Source: Lentisphaerota bacterium (GTDB lineage Bacteria; Verrucomicrobiota; Lentisphaeria; Oligosphaerales; JABHEG01). From it: a stretch of 64,000 nt of DNA. The position numbers were made by a program, and so were the translations under genes. The notes under the pieces are model-generated. The model saw only the letters and a list, made by a program, of their open reading frames with translations. It did no database searches and had not been told where the DNA came from. The DNA lies in contig JABHEG010000028.1 in the NCBI GenBank assembly GCA_018676675.1, positions 62,001 to 126,000 of the forward strand, read 5' to 3'. Positions 9,348 through 17,082 of the stretch are shown piece after piece (the first letter of the stretch is position 1; the number at the start of each line of letters is the position of its first letter).

Positions 9348-10364
9348 TCACGCATTGGGTCCGGTGGTGTCGGACGTGCTCTCGTACCAGTCTCTCTTTG
9401 GGAATGGCTCCTTGAACTTATTGCTCAGTTTCCCCTGTTCTTCCAGGTGGCGGATGCAAGCCATCTGACAGCCGCGCATTCCTCCCAACGTGCGTCCGTT
9501 CCAGAGGATGGGCCCCATCTTGTACTTCTTGGACTCCGTGTAGGGTTGCTTGGCGAATCCTTCCGCGTCCTTTTCGTTGACCGAGAAGGGGTTGTGCTCC
9601 GGGACGCCGCCATGGTAGGCGACGCTGCATTCCGCAAAGTCCAGCTTGCCCCATTCCAGCTTGTGACCGGCAATCTCGACCTTCACGGTCTCATGTTCTG
9701 AGATCGCCTTGCCAGGGCACTCGCTGACGCAGGCCATGCACTTGTCGCAGAGCCCGCCCTCATAGATGGGGTCCGGTTCGAGTTCAGCATCGGTGAGAAC
9801 GGCGGCGAACATCTGACGGGGGCCATACTCAGGAGTCAGGAACATGCCGCTGTAGCCGATTTCTCCGAGGCCGGCACAGTAGGCGGCCAGGCGCAGCTGG
9901 AAGAACACGTCCGGAGCCGGGCGCTCCGGATCAACCGGGCGACTCCAGTTGCCATCGGTTTTGCCGTAGACGCTGGGGTTCACATCGATGAATCCCTGGC
10001 CCAGTTCATCGGGGTCGAGGTCATCGATGTTGCACCAGGGAAAGTTGTCCGGAATGGGCATGGACTCATGCCCGGCATCCTCAAGGAGCTTGGTGAAACG
10101 CCACAGCGTCACAGGCTGGAAAACCCAGCGCGTGCCGGCTACTCCCATCAGGTTGTAGCTCGTGAAGAACGTGCCCTCTTCCATGCCCCGCAACGCACCG
10201 CGGAAGATGCGGAATCCCATGACGACCATCGACTTGGCGTCCGGGCAGATACTTCGGGGATCCATGCCCTTGGGAAGCCCCTCGAAACGATCCATTGAGG
10301 CAATCCCACAGATATCCGCCCCACATTCCTTCGCAAAGGCCTTCACGTCTGCCGACGTAACCAT
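9348..10364 (-). CDS. QueG-like 4Fe-4S protein, copy 1 of tandem pair
   Basis: A 338-residue paralogue of the downstream gene, sharing blocks such as M-E-E-G-T-F-F-T, A-G-L-G-E-I-G-Y-S, P-R-Q-M, A-E-L-E-P-D-P and R-H-L-E-E-Q-G-K-L. The cluster motif is C-D-K-C-M-A-C-V-S-E-C-P near residue 214; isolated later cysteines (A-E-C-S, R-G-C-Q-M-A-C) could hold a second, atypical cluster. The start is an ATG with an AAAGGAC-type site. No signal peptide or transmembrane helix is evident, so a cytoplasmic location is likely. Retention of both copies, diverged in loops and in the second cysteine region, points to different substrates or a heterodimer rather than recent duplication. Name by family only; reductive dehalogenase activity is not implied. 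Confidence 0.75.
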   Translation of the reverse strand: MVTSADVKAFAKECGADICGIASMDRFEGLPKGMDPRSICPDAKSMVVMGFRIFRGALRGMEEGTFFTSYNLMGVAGTRWVFQPVTLWRFTKLLEDAGHESMPIPDNFPWCNIDDLDPDELGQGFIDVNPSVYGKTDGNWSRPVDPERPAPDVFFQLRLAAYCAGLGEIGYSGMFLTPEYGPRQMFAAVLTDAELEPDPIYEGGLCDKCMACVSECPGKAISEHETVKVEIAGHKLEWGKLDFAECSVAYHGGVPEHNPFSVNEKDAEGFAKQPYTESKKYKMGPILWNGRTLGGMRGCQMACIRHLEEQGKLSNKFKEPFPKRDWYESTSDTTGPNA

Positions 10365-10504
10365 GTTATGTCCTTTCCATCTCGTCCGTTCGATTGCCGC
10401 ATGGCTTTGTGCCCAGCCTCGGCGGCATCACGATCCCTGATCGGTATCCCGATACAATCTTACGTCCATTCAACAGCCATGCGAACAGCAACAGGCTGTA
10501 AACA

Positions 10505-12916
10505 TCAATAGGTGACGAACACCGGTTTCCAGATGCCGCCGGCTCCCCCGGAGTCGTGGACACGCACCGCAAACTGCTGCGTCGTCCCCGGCTGGAGGTG
10601 AGCGGTGATCTCGACGACGCGCGGTTTCTTCCACAGGTTGGTATCGCCAGCCGTCGCGTAGAGAGACTCGTGGACCAGTTTCCCGTCGATGTAAAGCCAG
10701 AAGGACTCGTCCACCGCGCCGAGATGCAGGTAGACGTGGTCGCGGCTGCCCCAGGCCTTGGGAACGACGAGGCTCTGACGGTACCAGCCGTAACCGTCGT
10801 ACTTGCCCAATCCCTGGTCCTCCCAGAAGCTGAGCGAGGAAATACGGCCCCAGGCGGTGTCGTCGAAATCGGCGGTCTGCCAGCCTTTGGCTTTTCCTTC
10901 TTCCTTGGGATCGCTCTTGAACTGCCAGTAGAGAAGTCGGGCGAGTTCACGTGGATGACTGAGCTCGTCGAGCAGGGCGGTGCCGTACATGCGTCTGTGC
11001 CGGGAGCTGCGCCCTTCGCGCCAGTAGACATGGTCGGCGCCGATGGTGAAGTCATCGAAGTGTGCCGCGAGCAGGTCGCGCTTGCGTCTGAGGATCCGGC
11101 TGGCCTCTTCCAGGTTGTCACCTTTGTTCACGTAGCGTTTCACGGCTGGAAGTACGGCGGCCTGAATTTCCGCATAGTCCACCGCGACACCTGCCGCGTC
11201 GATGCGTGCCGTCGAGCCCGTGTCATCCTTTGCTTGTTTGCGGGCCTCGGCCAAAAGGGCCCGCAGTTCGGCCAGGAGCTCCGGGTTATAGAATTTGGGA
11301 ACGTTCTTGTGGAACTTGGGGTTGCGGTCGTGGTCGCCTTCTTCGTCCTTGAAGGTAGCTATCTCGTGGGTGAGTTGTTCCAGGCGAGCCCAGTACCGGG
11401 TCATCATCGGTTCGGCCTTGCCGTAGGCCGCCCGCAGAAACTCGGAGTAGAGCGTGTCAACATTCTGAGAGGGATCCCAGAGCAGTGCAGTGAGCACGTA
11501 GAAGATCGGGGCCTGAGCGGCGTACTGGTGGGTCATGCTGTCGAAATCCGTCCCGAGCATGCCGGTATCGAAGCAGTGCTTGACATCATGCCCCAGTTCG
11601 CGTGCGTAGTTCAGGGGGAAGCCGTGGCCGGCGAGAAGCAGGTTTGGGCGCAGGTAGAGCTTGCAGCCCGTCTGTCGCCAACCCTCCCAGTCTTTCCGGC
11701 TGGTTTCGTTGTACTTAGCATCGAGATAGTTGAAGCCCACGTAGCCGATGATGACACGTTTCGAGAGTTTCTCGCGCAGGGGCGGGTTGTTGTAATTGCT
11801 GTAGGCATAGGCACCGATATATCGGTCGGGACAGCGGTCGCCCATCCGTTTGGCGAGCTCGTTCCAGAACCAGACATAGCGATCACTCAGGGCCGGGTAG
11901 TCGAAGTTCTGGCCCGGGTAGTTCATCAGGCGAAGCGGGGCGTCTGGATGGTCCAGAGCTTTGCACTTGGGGCAGAAACAGAAGCCGCGGCTGTCGTTCG
12001 GGCAGGCACTGAACGACAAGACGCTGGGGTTTTTCTCAAGATAGGCGACACCTTTCTCGGCGATGAAGTCGATAAGTTCAGGGTTGGTGATGCAGAGCTT
12101 GGCGCGTTCACCATTGGGGTAGGGCTTCTCGGGTGTCACGCGGGTCCCGTCCGGCATCATGGCGAACCAGTCGGGGTGTTCTTTGCCATACTTGTCAAGC
12201 CAGTGGTTATAGGCATGCCCGAAACGGAAGGCTGCGCGTCGGCCCAGGCCCCGGCGCAGCGTCCACAGGCGGTATGTACGCACGACGTGCGTGCGCATTT
12301 CCGGAGTACGACCAAGCTTAGCGACGTCACCGGTACTGTCCTTCAACCCGCCTCGGATATTTCGCTGGATCAGTGGCGGTTGGAAGCGCCGGTCGAGATC
12401 AGGAATGACGAGGGACTTCACCTTGGGCACGAGTGTGCCGGTCTTCCCCGGCCACAGCCACCGCACGCCAACCTGGCGCTGCAGGAAGTCATGAACGGCG
12501 TAAAGTGTGCCTGACTGCCCTGTCTGTCTACCGGTGGCAGTGACGGCTCCCTCATCGCCCCCGATCAGGATCAGGGCGTTGTCAACCGTGCGGACAACCA
12601 GCGTCTCCGATGGTAACGTCGTTGTCCCCAGTCCGGCTGCCTTCGTTGCTGCCGTGTCCCCGACCAGGAGCCTGGGGCGAGCGTCTCCGTTCGGGAGTTT
12701 ACTCTCGGTCATCACCTGCAGCGTGGCACCGGTCGCCAATTGGATATGCTCGACCAACTCGCGGACGGCGAAGGCTGCCGTCGGGCTTGGTTTGTCCGCC
12801 GTCACGATCGTCGCTTGCGGAACGCCTTCCTTCACGATGGTGAGATCCCCTGCCAGGACCCCGCTGCCTGCCAAGACCACCAGACATGCCGCAAACCATC
12901 TTTGTCGCGCTTCCAT
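10505..12916 (-). CDS. Secreted DUF4838 glycoside-hydrolase-like protein
   Basis: An 803-residue exported protein. I choose the ATG at 12916 because AGGAGG lies four to five bases upstream and it starts a typical signal peptide ending L-A-G. Residues about 25-150 match the N-terminal domain of alpha-glucuronidase-like enzymes (A-V-R-E-L-V-E-H-I near 50, Y-A-V-H-D-F-L near 140). The central DUF4838 domain includes F-R-F-G-H-A-Y-N-H-W and a cysteine-rich S-A-C-P-N-D-S...C-F-C-P-K-C segment. The last 140 residues (W-Y-R-Q-S-L-V-V-P, L-H-L-G-A-V-D-E-S-F-W-L-Y-I-D-G-K) form a GH2-type sugar-binding sandwich. It probably acts on uronic-acid-containing glycans. The 140-bp spacer to the iron-sulfur genes leaves co-transcription open. 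A divergent promoter region of 338 bp separates it from the VWA operon. Confidence 0.8.
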   Translation of the reverse strand: MEARQRWFAACLVVLAGSGVLAGDLTIVKEGVPQATIVTADKPSPTAAFAVRELVEHIQLATGATLQVMTESKLPNGDARPRLLVGDTAATKAAGLGTTTLPSETLVVRTVDNALILIGGDEGAVTATGRQTGQSGTLYAVHDFLQRQVGVRWLWPGKTGTLVPKVKSLVIPDLDRRFQPPLIQRNIRGGLKDSTGDVAKLGRTPEMRTHVVRTYRLWTLRRGLGRRAAFRFGHAYNHWLDKYGKEHPDWFAMMPDGTRVTPEKPYPNGERAKLCITNPELIDFIAEKGVAYLEKNPSVLSFSACPNDSRGFCFCPKCKALDHPDAPLRLMNYPGQNFDYPALSDRYVWFWNELAKRMGDRCPDRYIGAYAYSNYNNPPLREKLSKRVIIGYVGFNYLDAKYNETSRKDWEGWRQTGCKLYLRPNLLLAGHGFPLNYARELGHDVKHCFDTGMLGTDFDSMTHQYAAQAPIFYVLTALLWDPSQNVDTLYSEFLRAAYGKAEPMMTRYWARLEQLTHEIATFKDEEGDHDRNPKFHKNVPKFYNPELLAELRALLAEARKQAKDDTGSTARIDAAGVAVDYAEIQAAVLPAVKRYVNKGDNLEEASRILRRKRDLLAAHFDDFTIGADHVYWREGRSSRHRRMYGTALLDELSHPRELARLLYWQFKSDPKEEGKAKGWQTADFDDTAWGRISSLSFWEDQGLGKYDGYGWYRQSLVVPKAWGSRDHVYLHLGAVDESFWLYIDGKLVHESLYATAGDTNLWKKPRVVEITAHLQPGTTQQFAVRVHDSGGAGGIWKPVFVTY

Positions 12917-13254
12917 CGTGCCTCCTGCCGTCGTTACTGAAGATGCGTGTTGCCGGTCGCCCAAACAGTACCGGGAAGGAACGCGACCTGCAAGACACTT
13001 GCGTGATGTCCCCGGAGTGGGCACAGTAGGGTCGACAGGGCGGGATCCCCTCGACGAGGTCTGCTGGCGTCCGGGAATCACCGTCGTGCTTGGGATCCTG
13101 CCTTTGGTCTGAAGGCCGTTTTACACTCTTTTACGATCCTTTTGCACTGGTTGACGAACAGACTCTGCAAATGTGCTCTGCCAACTCGTATGTATAGGCA
13201 GAGACCGGTCACGCAGAGTCCGCATGTCACGCAGCAGCAGAAGGAGACAGTCCG
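12917..13254. other. Divergent intergenic region, 338 bp
   Basis: No coding or RNA gene was recognised. It must hold the promoters of the DUF4838 gene (minus) and the VWA-kinase-regulator operon (plus). The only structure seen is the TTTTaCa direct-repeat array at 13119-13147, described separately. A TTGACG at 13152-13157 could be a -35 element for the plus-strand operon, but I see no convincing -10 at the right spacing. Confidence 0.5.
13119..13147 (+). promoter_or_regulatory. Direct-repeat array, candidate OmpR/PhoB-type operator
   Basis: Three related heptamers, TTTTACA (13119), TTTTACG (13129) and TTTTGCA (13140), lie at 10- and 11-bp steps, one helical turn apart, just upstream of TTGACG. 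Tandem repeats at 10-11 bp are the usual binding layout of OmpR/PhoB-family regulators, and this operon encodes one. Autoregulation is therefore a reasonable inference, not shown. Confidence 0.45.
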
Positions 13255-14631
13255 ATGAGCACACACCACACACTCACACCCGCCCGAACCGGCAACGCAG
13301 GCAGGCGCCCTTGGTGGTTGCCCGCTGTGTTCGCGATTGCGGCCCTCGCGTGCCTGGGAAGCTTGCCTTCATCCGGGCGACAGGTTGTTCTGCAGGCTGG
13401 ACTGGCCAACCCGGTCCTCCTTGCGGGGGAACGACAGACGACACATCTGAAGGTTGGGCTTACCGGATTCGAGCTGGAACGCGTTGGCGAGCGCCCCCCC
13501 GTGAACGTGGCGTTGGTCATTGACCGGTCCGGCTCCATGTCCGGCGACAAACTCGCAAAGGCGAGAGAGGCCGCCATTCTTGCCGTGCGGCGTCTCGGGC
13601 GGGATGACATCGTGTCGGTCGTTTCGTACAGCAGCAATGTCACCGTACTTGTCCCGGCCACACGTCTTGAGGACAAGGACTATGTGATCGCCAAGATTCG
13701 CCAGGTCAGCAGCGGGGGCGGGACAGCCTTGTTCGCCGGGGTCAGTAAAGGGGCGGCGGAGACCCGGAAGTTCCTGGATCGTGATCGGGTCAACCGTGTG
13801 ATCCTGTTGTCCGACGGGCTGGCAAATGAGGGGCCTTCGACGCCGGGTGAATTGGGTGATCTGGGACGCGCTCTCGGTCGCGAACGGATCAGTGTCACTA
13901 CTATCGGTCTCGGGGGAGGGTACAACGAAGACCTCATGGTGCGTCTGGCCCAGAACAGCGATGGAAACCACGCCTTTGCCGCGTCGGCCAATGATCTGAT
14001 AGCGATCTTTGATCGTGAGTTCCGGGATGTCCTCTCCGTCTGTGCCCAGGAGATCCGCATTCGGTTTCTTTGCTCGCCCGGGATCCGACCGGTTCGCGTG
14101 CTGGGGCGGGAAGCGCATATCAGCGGTCAGAACGTGGATGTACACCTGAACCAGCTCTACGGAGGCCAGGAGAAGTATGCCGTGCTGGAGCTTGATGTAC
14201 CGTCACAGGATGCCGGCACGGTCATTCGCGTTGGCGACGTTGAGGTAACCTATGCAAATTCCGTCACTCGCACGCAGGATCGCCTGACCAGTCGGGTTCA
14301 GGCCCGCGTGTCTGCCTCAAAGCGTGAGGTGGCTCAGAACATTGACAAGGGCGCCGCCGCCGCTGCTGTCGTCCAGGAGGCGAATGGCGCGAACATCCGG
14401 GCCATGAAGCTGCGCGATGCCGGCCGGGCCGATGAAGCAGCGGCTGTCCTGTATGACAATGCGAAGCTCCTGAGGGCGAAGGCGTCCGAGCTCAACGCTC
14501 CGGAGCTTGACAGCATGAGTGAAGTCCAGAAAGAGGATGCCCAAGCGGTCAAGAGCTCATCGTGGAACGTCTTTGGTCGGAAGCGCATGAGAGAGAATCA
14601 GTACCGGTATTCCAATCAGCAGAAGAAGTAA
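13255..14631 (+). CDS. Membrane-anchored VWA-domain protein with MIDAS
   Basis: A 458-residue protein with one N-terminal transmembrane or signal segment (about residues 21-40) and then a von Willebrand factor A domain. The metal-ion-dependent adhesion site begins with D-R-S-G-S-M-S at D90, continues with the S-G-G-G-T-A-L loop near 155, and ends with the L-L-S-D-G-L-A-N strand near 185. After the VWA fold come beta-rich sequence (about 260-345) and a helical, Ala/Arg/Glu-rich C-terminal region (about 365-440) with a polar tail. AAGGAGA seven bases before the ATG gives a strong start. It heads an operon with a histidine kinase and an OmpR-type regulator, 73 bp and a hairpin apart from the kinase, so an envelope-sensing or regulated-assembly role is likely. 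Similar to YfbK-type proteins but without their extra domains. Confidence 0.85.
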   Translation: MSTHHTLTPARTGNAGRRPWWLPAVFAIAALACLGSLPSSGRQVVLQAGLANPVLLAGERQTTHLKVGLTGFELERVGERPPVNVALVIDRSGSMSGDKLAKAREAAILAVRRLGRDDIVSVVSYSSNVTVLVPATRLEDKDYVIAKIRQVSSGGGTALFAGVSKGAAETRKFLDRDRVNRVILLSDGLANEGPSTPGELGDLGRALGRERISVTTIGLGGGYNEDLMVRLAQNSDGNHAFAASANDLIAIFDREFRDVLSVCAQEIRIRFLCSPGIRPVRVLGREAHISGQNVDVHLNQLYGGQEKYAVLELDVPSQDAGTVIRVGDVEVTYANSVTRTQDRLTSRVQARVSASKREVAQNIDKGAAAAAVVQEANGANIRAMKLRDAGRADEAAAVLYDNAKLLRAKASELNAPELDSMSEVQKEDAQAVKSSSWNVFGRKRMRENQYRYSNQQKK

Positions 14632-14654
14632 GGCCACGGCACAGATTGGTCAGC

Positions 14655-14685
14655 TCGACGGGTGATGTAAGGCATCGCCCGTCGA
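14655..14685 (+). terminator. Strong hairpin between VWA gene and kinase gene
   Basis: TCGACGGGTGATG (14655-14667) and CATCGCCCGTCGA (14673-14685) pair over 13 bp, with one G-U in RNA, around a five-base loop. The downstream CGCTTTATC is only mildly T-rich. It lies 24 bp after the VWA stop and 20 bp before the kinase ATG, so it may attenuate transcription or protect the 3' end rather than fully terminate. Confidence 0.6.
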
Positions 14686-14704
14686 CGCTTTATCAAGGAA
14701 ACGC

Positions 14705-16363
14705 ATGTCACGCTTCCGTCTCATCCTCGTGCTGGCTCTCTTGGTGGCCGTGCCAACCGGGCTGTTGGGGTGGTTGGGGAACCGCCTTCGGCAGTCCGAG
14801 CTGCACACGACCAGGGAGCGCGTTCAGGAACTCCTGCGAGGGGGCCTCCGAGAACACGATCGCTTGATCCAGGAACTCCTGGCTGAACGTGAGCGAGAGA
14901 TGCTCACGCACAGTCCTGCCGATGTCCTGGAGCCTGAGACCAGAGCGATTCTTGGCATGCACCCCCTGTTTGACTTCACCTTCGTGCTTGATCCCGACGG
15001 TGAGTTCCTGTATCCGAAAGAAGGTTCCGCGGGGCTCTCCGAAGGTGAACAGGCGTTCCTGGCACGGCTCCGGCCCGTGCAGGAAGCGGGAGGACTGCTT
15101 TTTACGAGTGCCGAAGTCCTTGGGGCATCGTCGAGCGAGCAACGGTCGGCTGGCCTTACCAATCGCTCGATCACGCGATCCAGGAAGGACATGGGCGCTT
15201 CCTCTTACGCGGCACCTTCGGCCCGCAGGGGGTGGTATCCATGGTTCTGGCATGATGGTCTGCATTTGATCTACCGGGTCCTGAGTGCTGACGGTGTGAT
15301 TCTCGGGTTCGAACTCAACCGTGCGCGACTCCTGGCTGACATCGTCGCCATTCTGCCGGACACACCGGTTGTTTCCACAGGGGGGGCGTCGGCGTCTCGC
15401 TCACGCATCGTGTTGCGGAGCCCGAACGGGGACTCGCTGTACCAATGGGGAGACCACGAACCCGAAGATGGCGCCGATCCGCATGCCACCCTCGCTCTGA
15501 GTCACCCTCTGAACGCGTGGCAGCTTGCTTACTTCGCGGATGTGGGCACACTTCCCGGCGGCGGGACGACCTACACCCGTGGCGGGCTGATGCTGGCCGT
15601 TCTTGTCCTTGGGTTGGTGCTGACCGTACTGGCCATCCTGATCTACCGGGAGAGCAGCCGGCGCCTCGCTGAGGCAACCACGCGGGTGAGTTTTGTGAAC
15701 CGTGTTTCACATGAACTCAAGACGCCGCTGACCAACATTCGCCTTTACGGTGAACTCCTGGAGGACGAGATCGATCCGGAGGAGGGGGCCGCTCGGAAGT
15801 ACGTGACGATCATCCGGGACGAGAGCCGCCGCTTGAGCCGCCTCATTCACAACGTCCTTTCCTTTTCTCGCAGCCAGCGCAGTCGTCTGCAGATCCATCG
15901 ACGTAAGCTGGCTCTGGATGACTTGGTCGCCGAAACCCTGGACCAGTTCAGTATCGACTTTGCGGAGAAAGGGATCGCGCTTGAGATGGACTTGGCCCTT
16001 CGCGGAGAGGTGGAGGCGGACCCGGATGCCGTCGAACAGATTTTGGTCAATCTGCTGTCAAATGCATCCAAGTACGCGGCGGATGGGGGATGGCTTGGGG
16101 TGACAACCGGCAGGGCCGATGGCCACGTGTTCGTCCGAGTCGTCGACCGAGGCCCGGGCATCCCCGGCGCATCCAGAGAGCGTGTTTTTGAGCCCTTTCA
16201 GCGCCTGAGCAACAGTCTGAATGAAGGAGTGAGCGGCACCGGGATCGGTCTCACGATCTCGCGTGAGTTGGCTCGCATGCATGACGGGGACCTCGTGACT
16301 TTGGTCTCCGAACAGGGGGCTGCGTTCGAGCTTCGACTGCCGTTAGGAGAGGGAAACGCATGA
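14705..16363 (+). CDS. Transmembrane sensor histidine kinase
   Basis: A 552-residue sensor kinase. Transmembrane helices near residues 4-22 and 296-316 flank an extracytoplasmic sensor of about 270 residues with no family I recognise. HisKA follows, with the phospho-acceptor in V-S-H-E-L-K-T-P (H336). The ATPase domain has N-L-L-S-N-A-S-K-Y (N box), D-R-G-P-G-I-P (G1), F-E-P-F-Q-R-L (F box) and G-T-G-I-G-L-T-I-S (G2). All catalytic motifs are intact. Its stop overlaps the start of the response regulator by four bases, so the two are a cognate pair. The start has AAGGAA upstream. The periplasmic signal is unknown; the upstream VWA protein may be a partner or the main target. Confidence 0.92.
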   Translation: MSRFRLILVLALLVAVPTGLLGWLGNRLRQSELHTTRERVQELLRGGLREHDRLIQELLAEREREMLTHSPADVLEPETRAILGMHPLFDFTFVLDPDGEFLYPKEGSAGLSEGEQAFLARLRPVQEAGGLLFTSAEVLGASSSEQRSAGLTNRSITRSRKDMGASSYAAPSARRGWYPWFWHDGLHLIYRVLSADGVILGFELNRARLLADIVAILPDTPVVSTGGASASRSRIVLRSPNGDSLYQWGDHEPEDGADPHATLALSHPLNAWQLAYFADVGTLPGGGTTYTRGGLMLAVLVLGLVLTVLAILIYRESSRRLAEATTRVSFVNRVSHELKTPLTNIRLYGELLEDEIDPEEGAARKYVTIIRDESRRLSRLIHNVLSFSRSQRSRLQIHRRKLALDDLVAETLDQFSIDFAEKGIALEMDLALRGEVEADPDAVEQILVNLLSNASKYAADGGWLGVTTGRADGHVFVRVVDRGPGIPGASRERVFEPFQRLSNSLNEGVSGTGIGLTISRELARMHDGDLVTLVSEQGAAFELRLPLGEGNA

Positions 16364-17046
16364 GAGTGCTGGTCGCAGAGGATGATGCCCGGACGCGTGA
16401 AGGCCTTCAGACGATTCTGGAAGGTGAAGGATACGATGTCGTCTGCGCCCGGGACGGTGGACAGGCACTGGAGATGTTCGGGAACGCGACGTTTGATTTC
16501 GTGCTCCTGGACATCATGATGCCTCGCTTGAATGGATACGATGTCTGCCGGGCCATCCGTAAGGCGAATGCGGCTGTCCCAGTCGTTTTCATCAGCGCCA
16601 AGTCAGAGGAAATTGACAAGGTTCTCGGCCTGGAGTTGGGGGCGGATGACTTTATCAGCAAGCCGTTCGGGGTGCGGGAAGTGGTCGCTCGGATGCGCGC
16701 AATCACACGGCGTTCCATGCGGGGGCGCGTCGATGAGGACGGGCTGCGTGACTTTGGTTTTGGCCCATATACGGTGTCCCCTACCGAGCTTCAGGCTGTC
16801 GATGGCACCGCTGTCCTGGAGCTCAGTTTGCGTGAGGTGAGACTCCTCAAAGCACTTGCTTCGAGTGTTGGGGTTGTGCTCGGGCGTGGGAGACTCTACC
16901 GGGAGTGTTGGGGGGAAGAGCCGCCACTTGAGAGCCGCACGCTTGACCAACACATCGCCAAGCTTCGCAAGAAGATCGAGGTCGACGCCAAGTCTCCCAA
17001 GCTCATCCAGACGGTGCATGGCCTGGGGTACCGCTACTGCGGGTAA
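16360..17046 (+). CDS. OmpR/PhoB-family response regulator
   Basis: A 228-residue regulator. The receiver domain has the acidic pair E7-D8-D9, phospho-acceptor D51 in L-L-D-I-M-M-P, switch residue S79 and K101 in S-K-P-F. A winged-helix DNA-binding domain follows from about residue 130, with L-R-E-V-R-L-L-K-A-L, R-T-L-D-Q-H-I-A-K-L-R-K-K-I and V-H-G-L-G-Y-R-Y at the end, typical of the OmpR subfamily. The ATGA overlap with the kinase gene implies translational coupling. It may bind the heptamer array at 13119-13147 in front of its own operon. The next gene, a sulfatase, starts only 36 bp downstream and could be part of the same transcript. Confidence 0.95.
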   Translation: MRVLVAEDDARTREGLQTILEGEGYDVVCARDGGQALEMFGNATFDFVLLDIMMPRLNGYDVCRAIRKANAAVPVVFISAKSEEIDKVLGLELGADDFISKPFGVREVVARMRAITRRSMRGRVDEDGLRDFGFGPYTVSPTELQAVDGTAVLELSLREVRLLKALASSVGVVLGRGRLYRECWGEEPPLESRTLDQHIAKLRKKIEVDAKSPKLIQTVHGLGYRYCG

Positions 17047-17082
17047 GTGACTCACATATAGAGGCGGAGGATCAGCTCAAGC

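Noticed and set aside
10556..12514. Long plus-strand frame of about 650 codons opposite the DUF4838 gene
   Set aside because: Shadow of a real minus-strand gene with a good start and DUF4838 motifs; the antisense sequence has no recognisable domain.
12917..13254. A sigma-70 promoter with TTGACG at 13152
   Set aside because: No -10 hexamer at 16-18 bp spacing; kept only as a possible -35.
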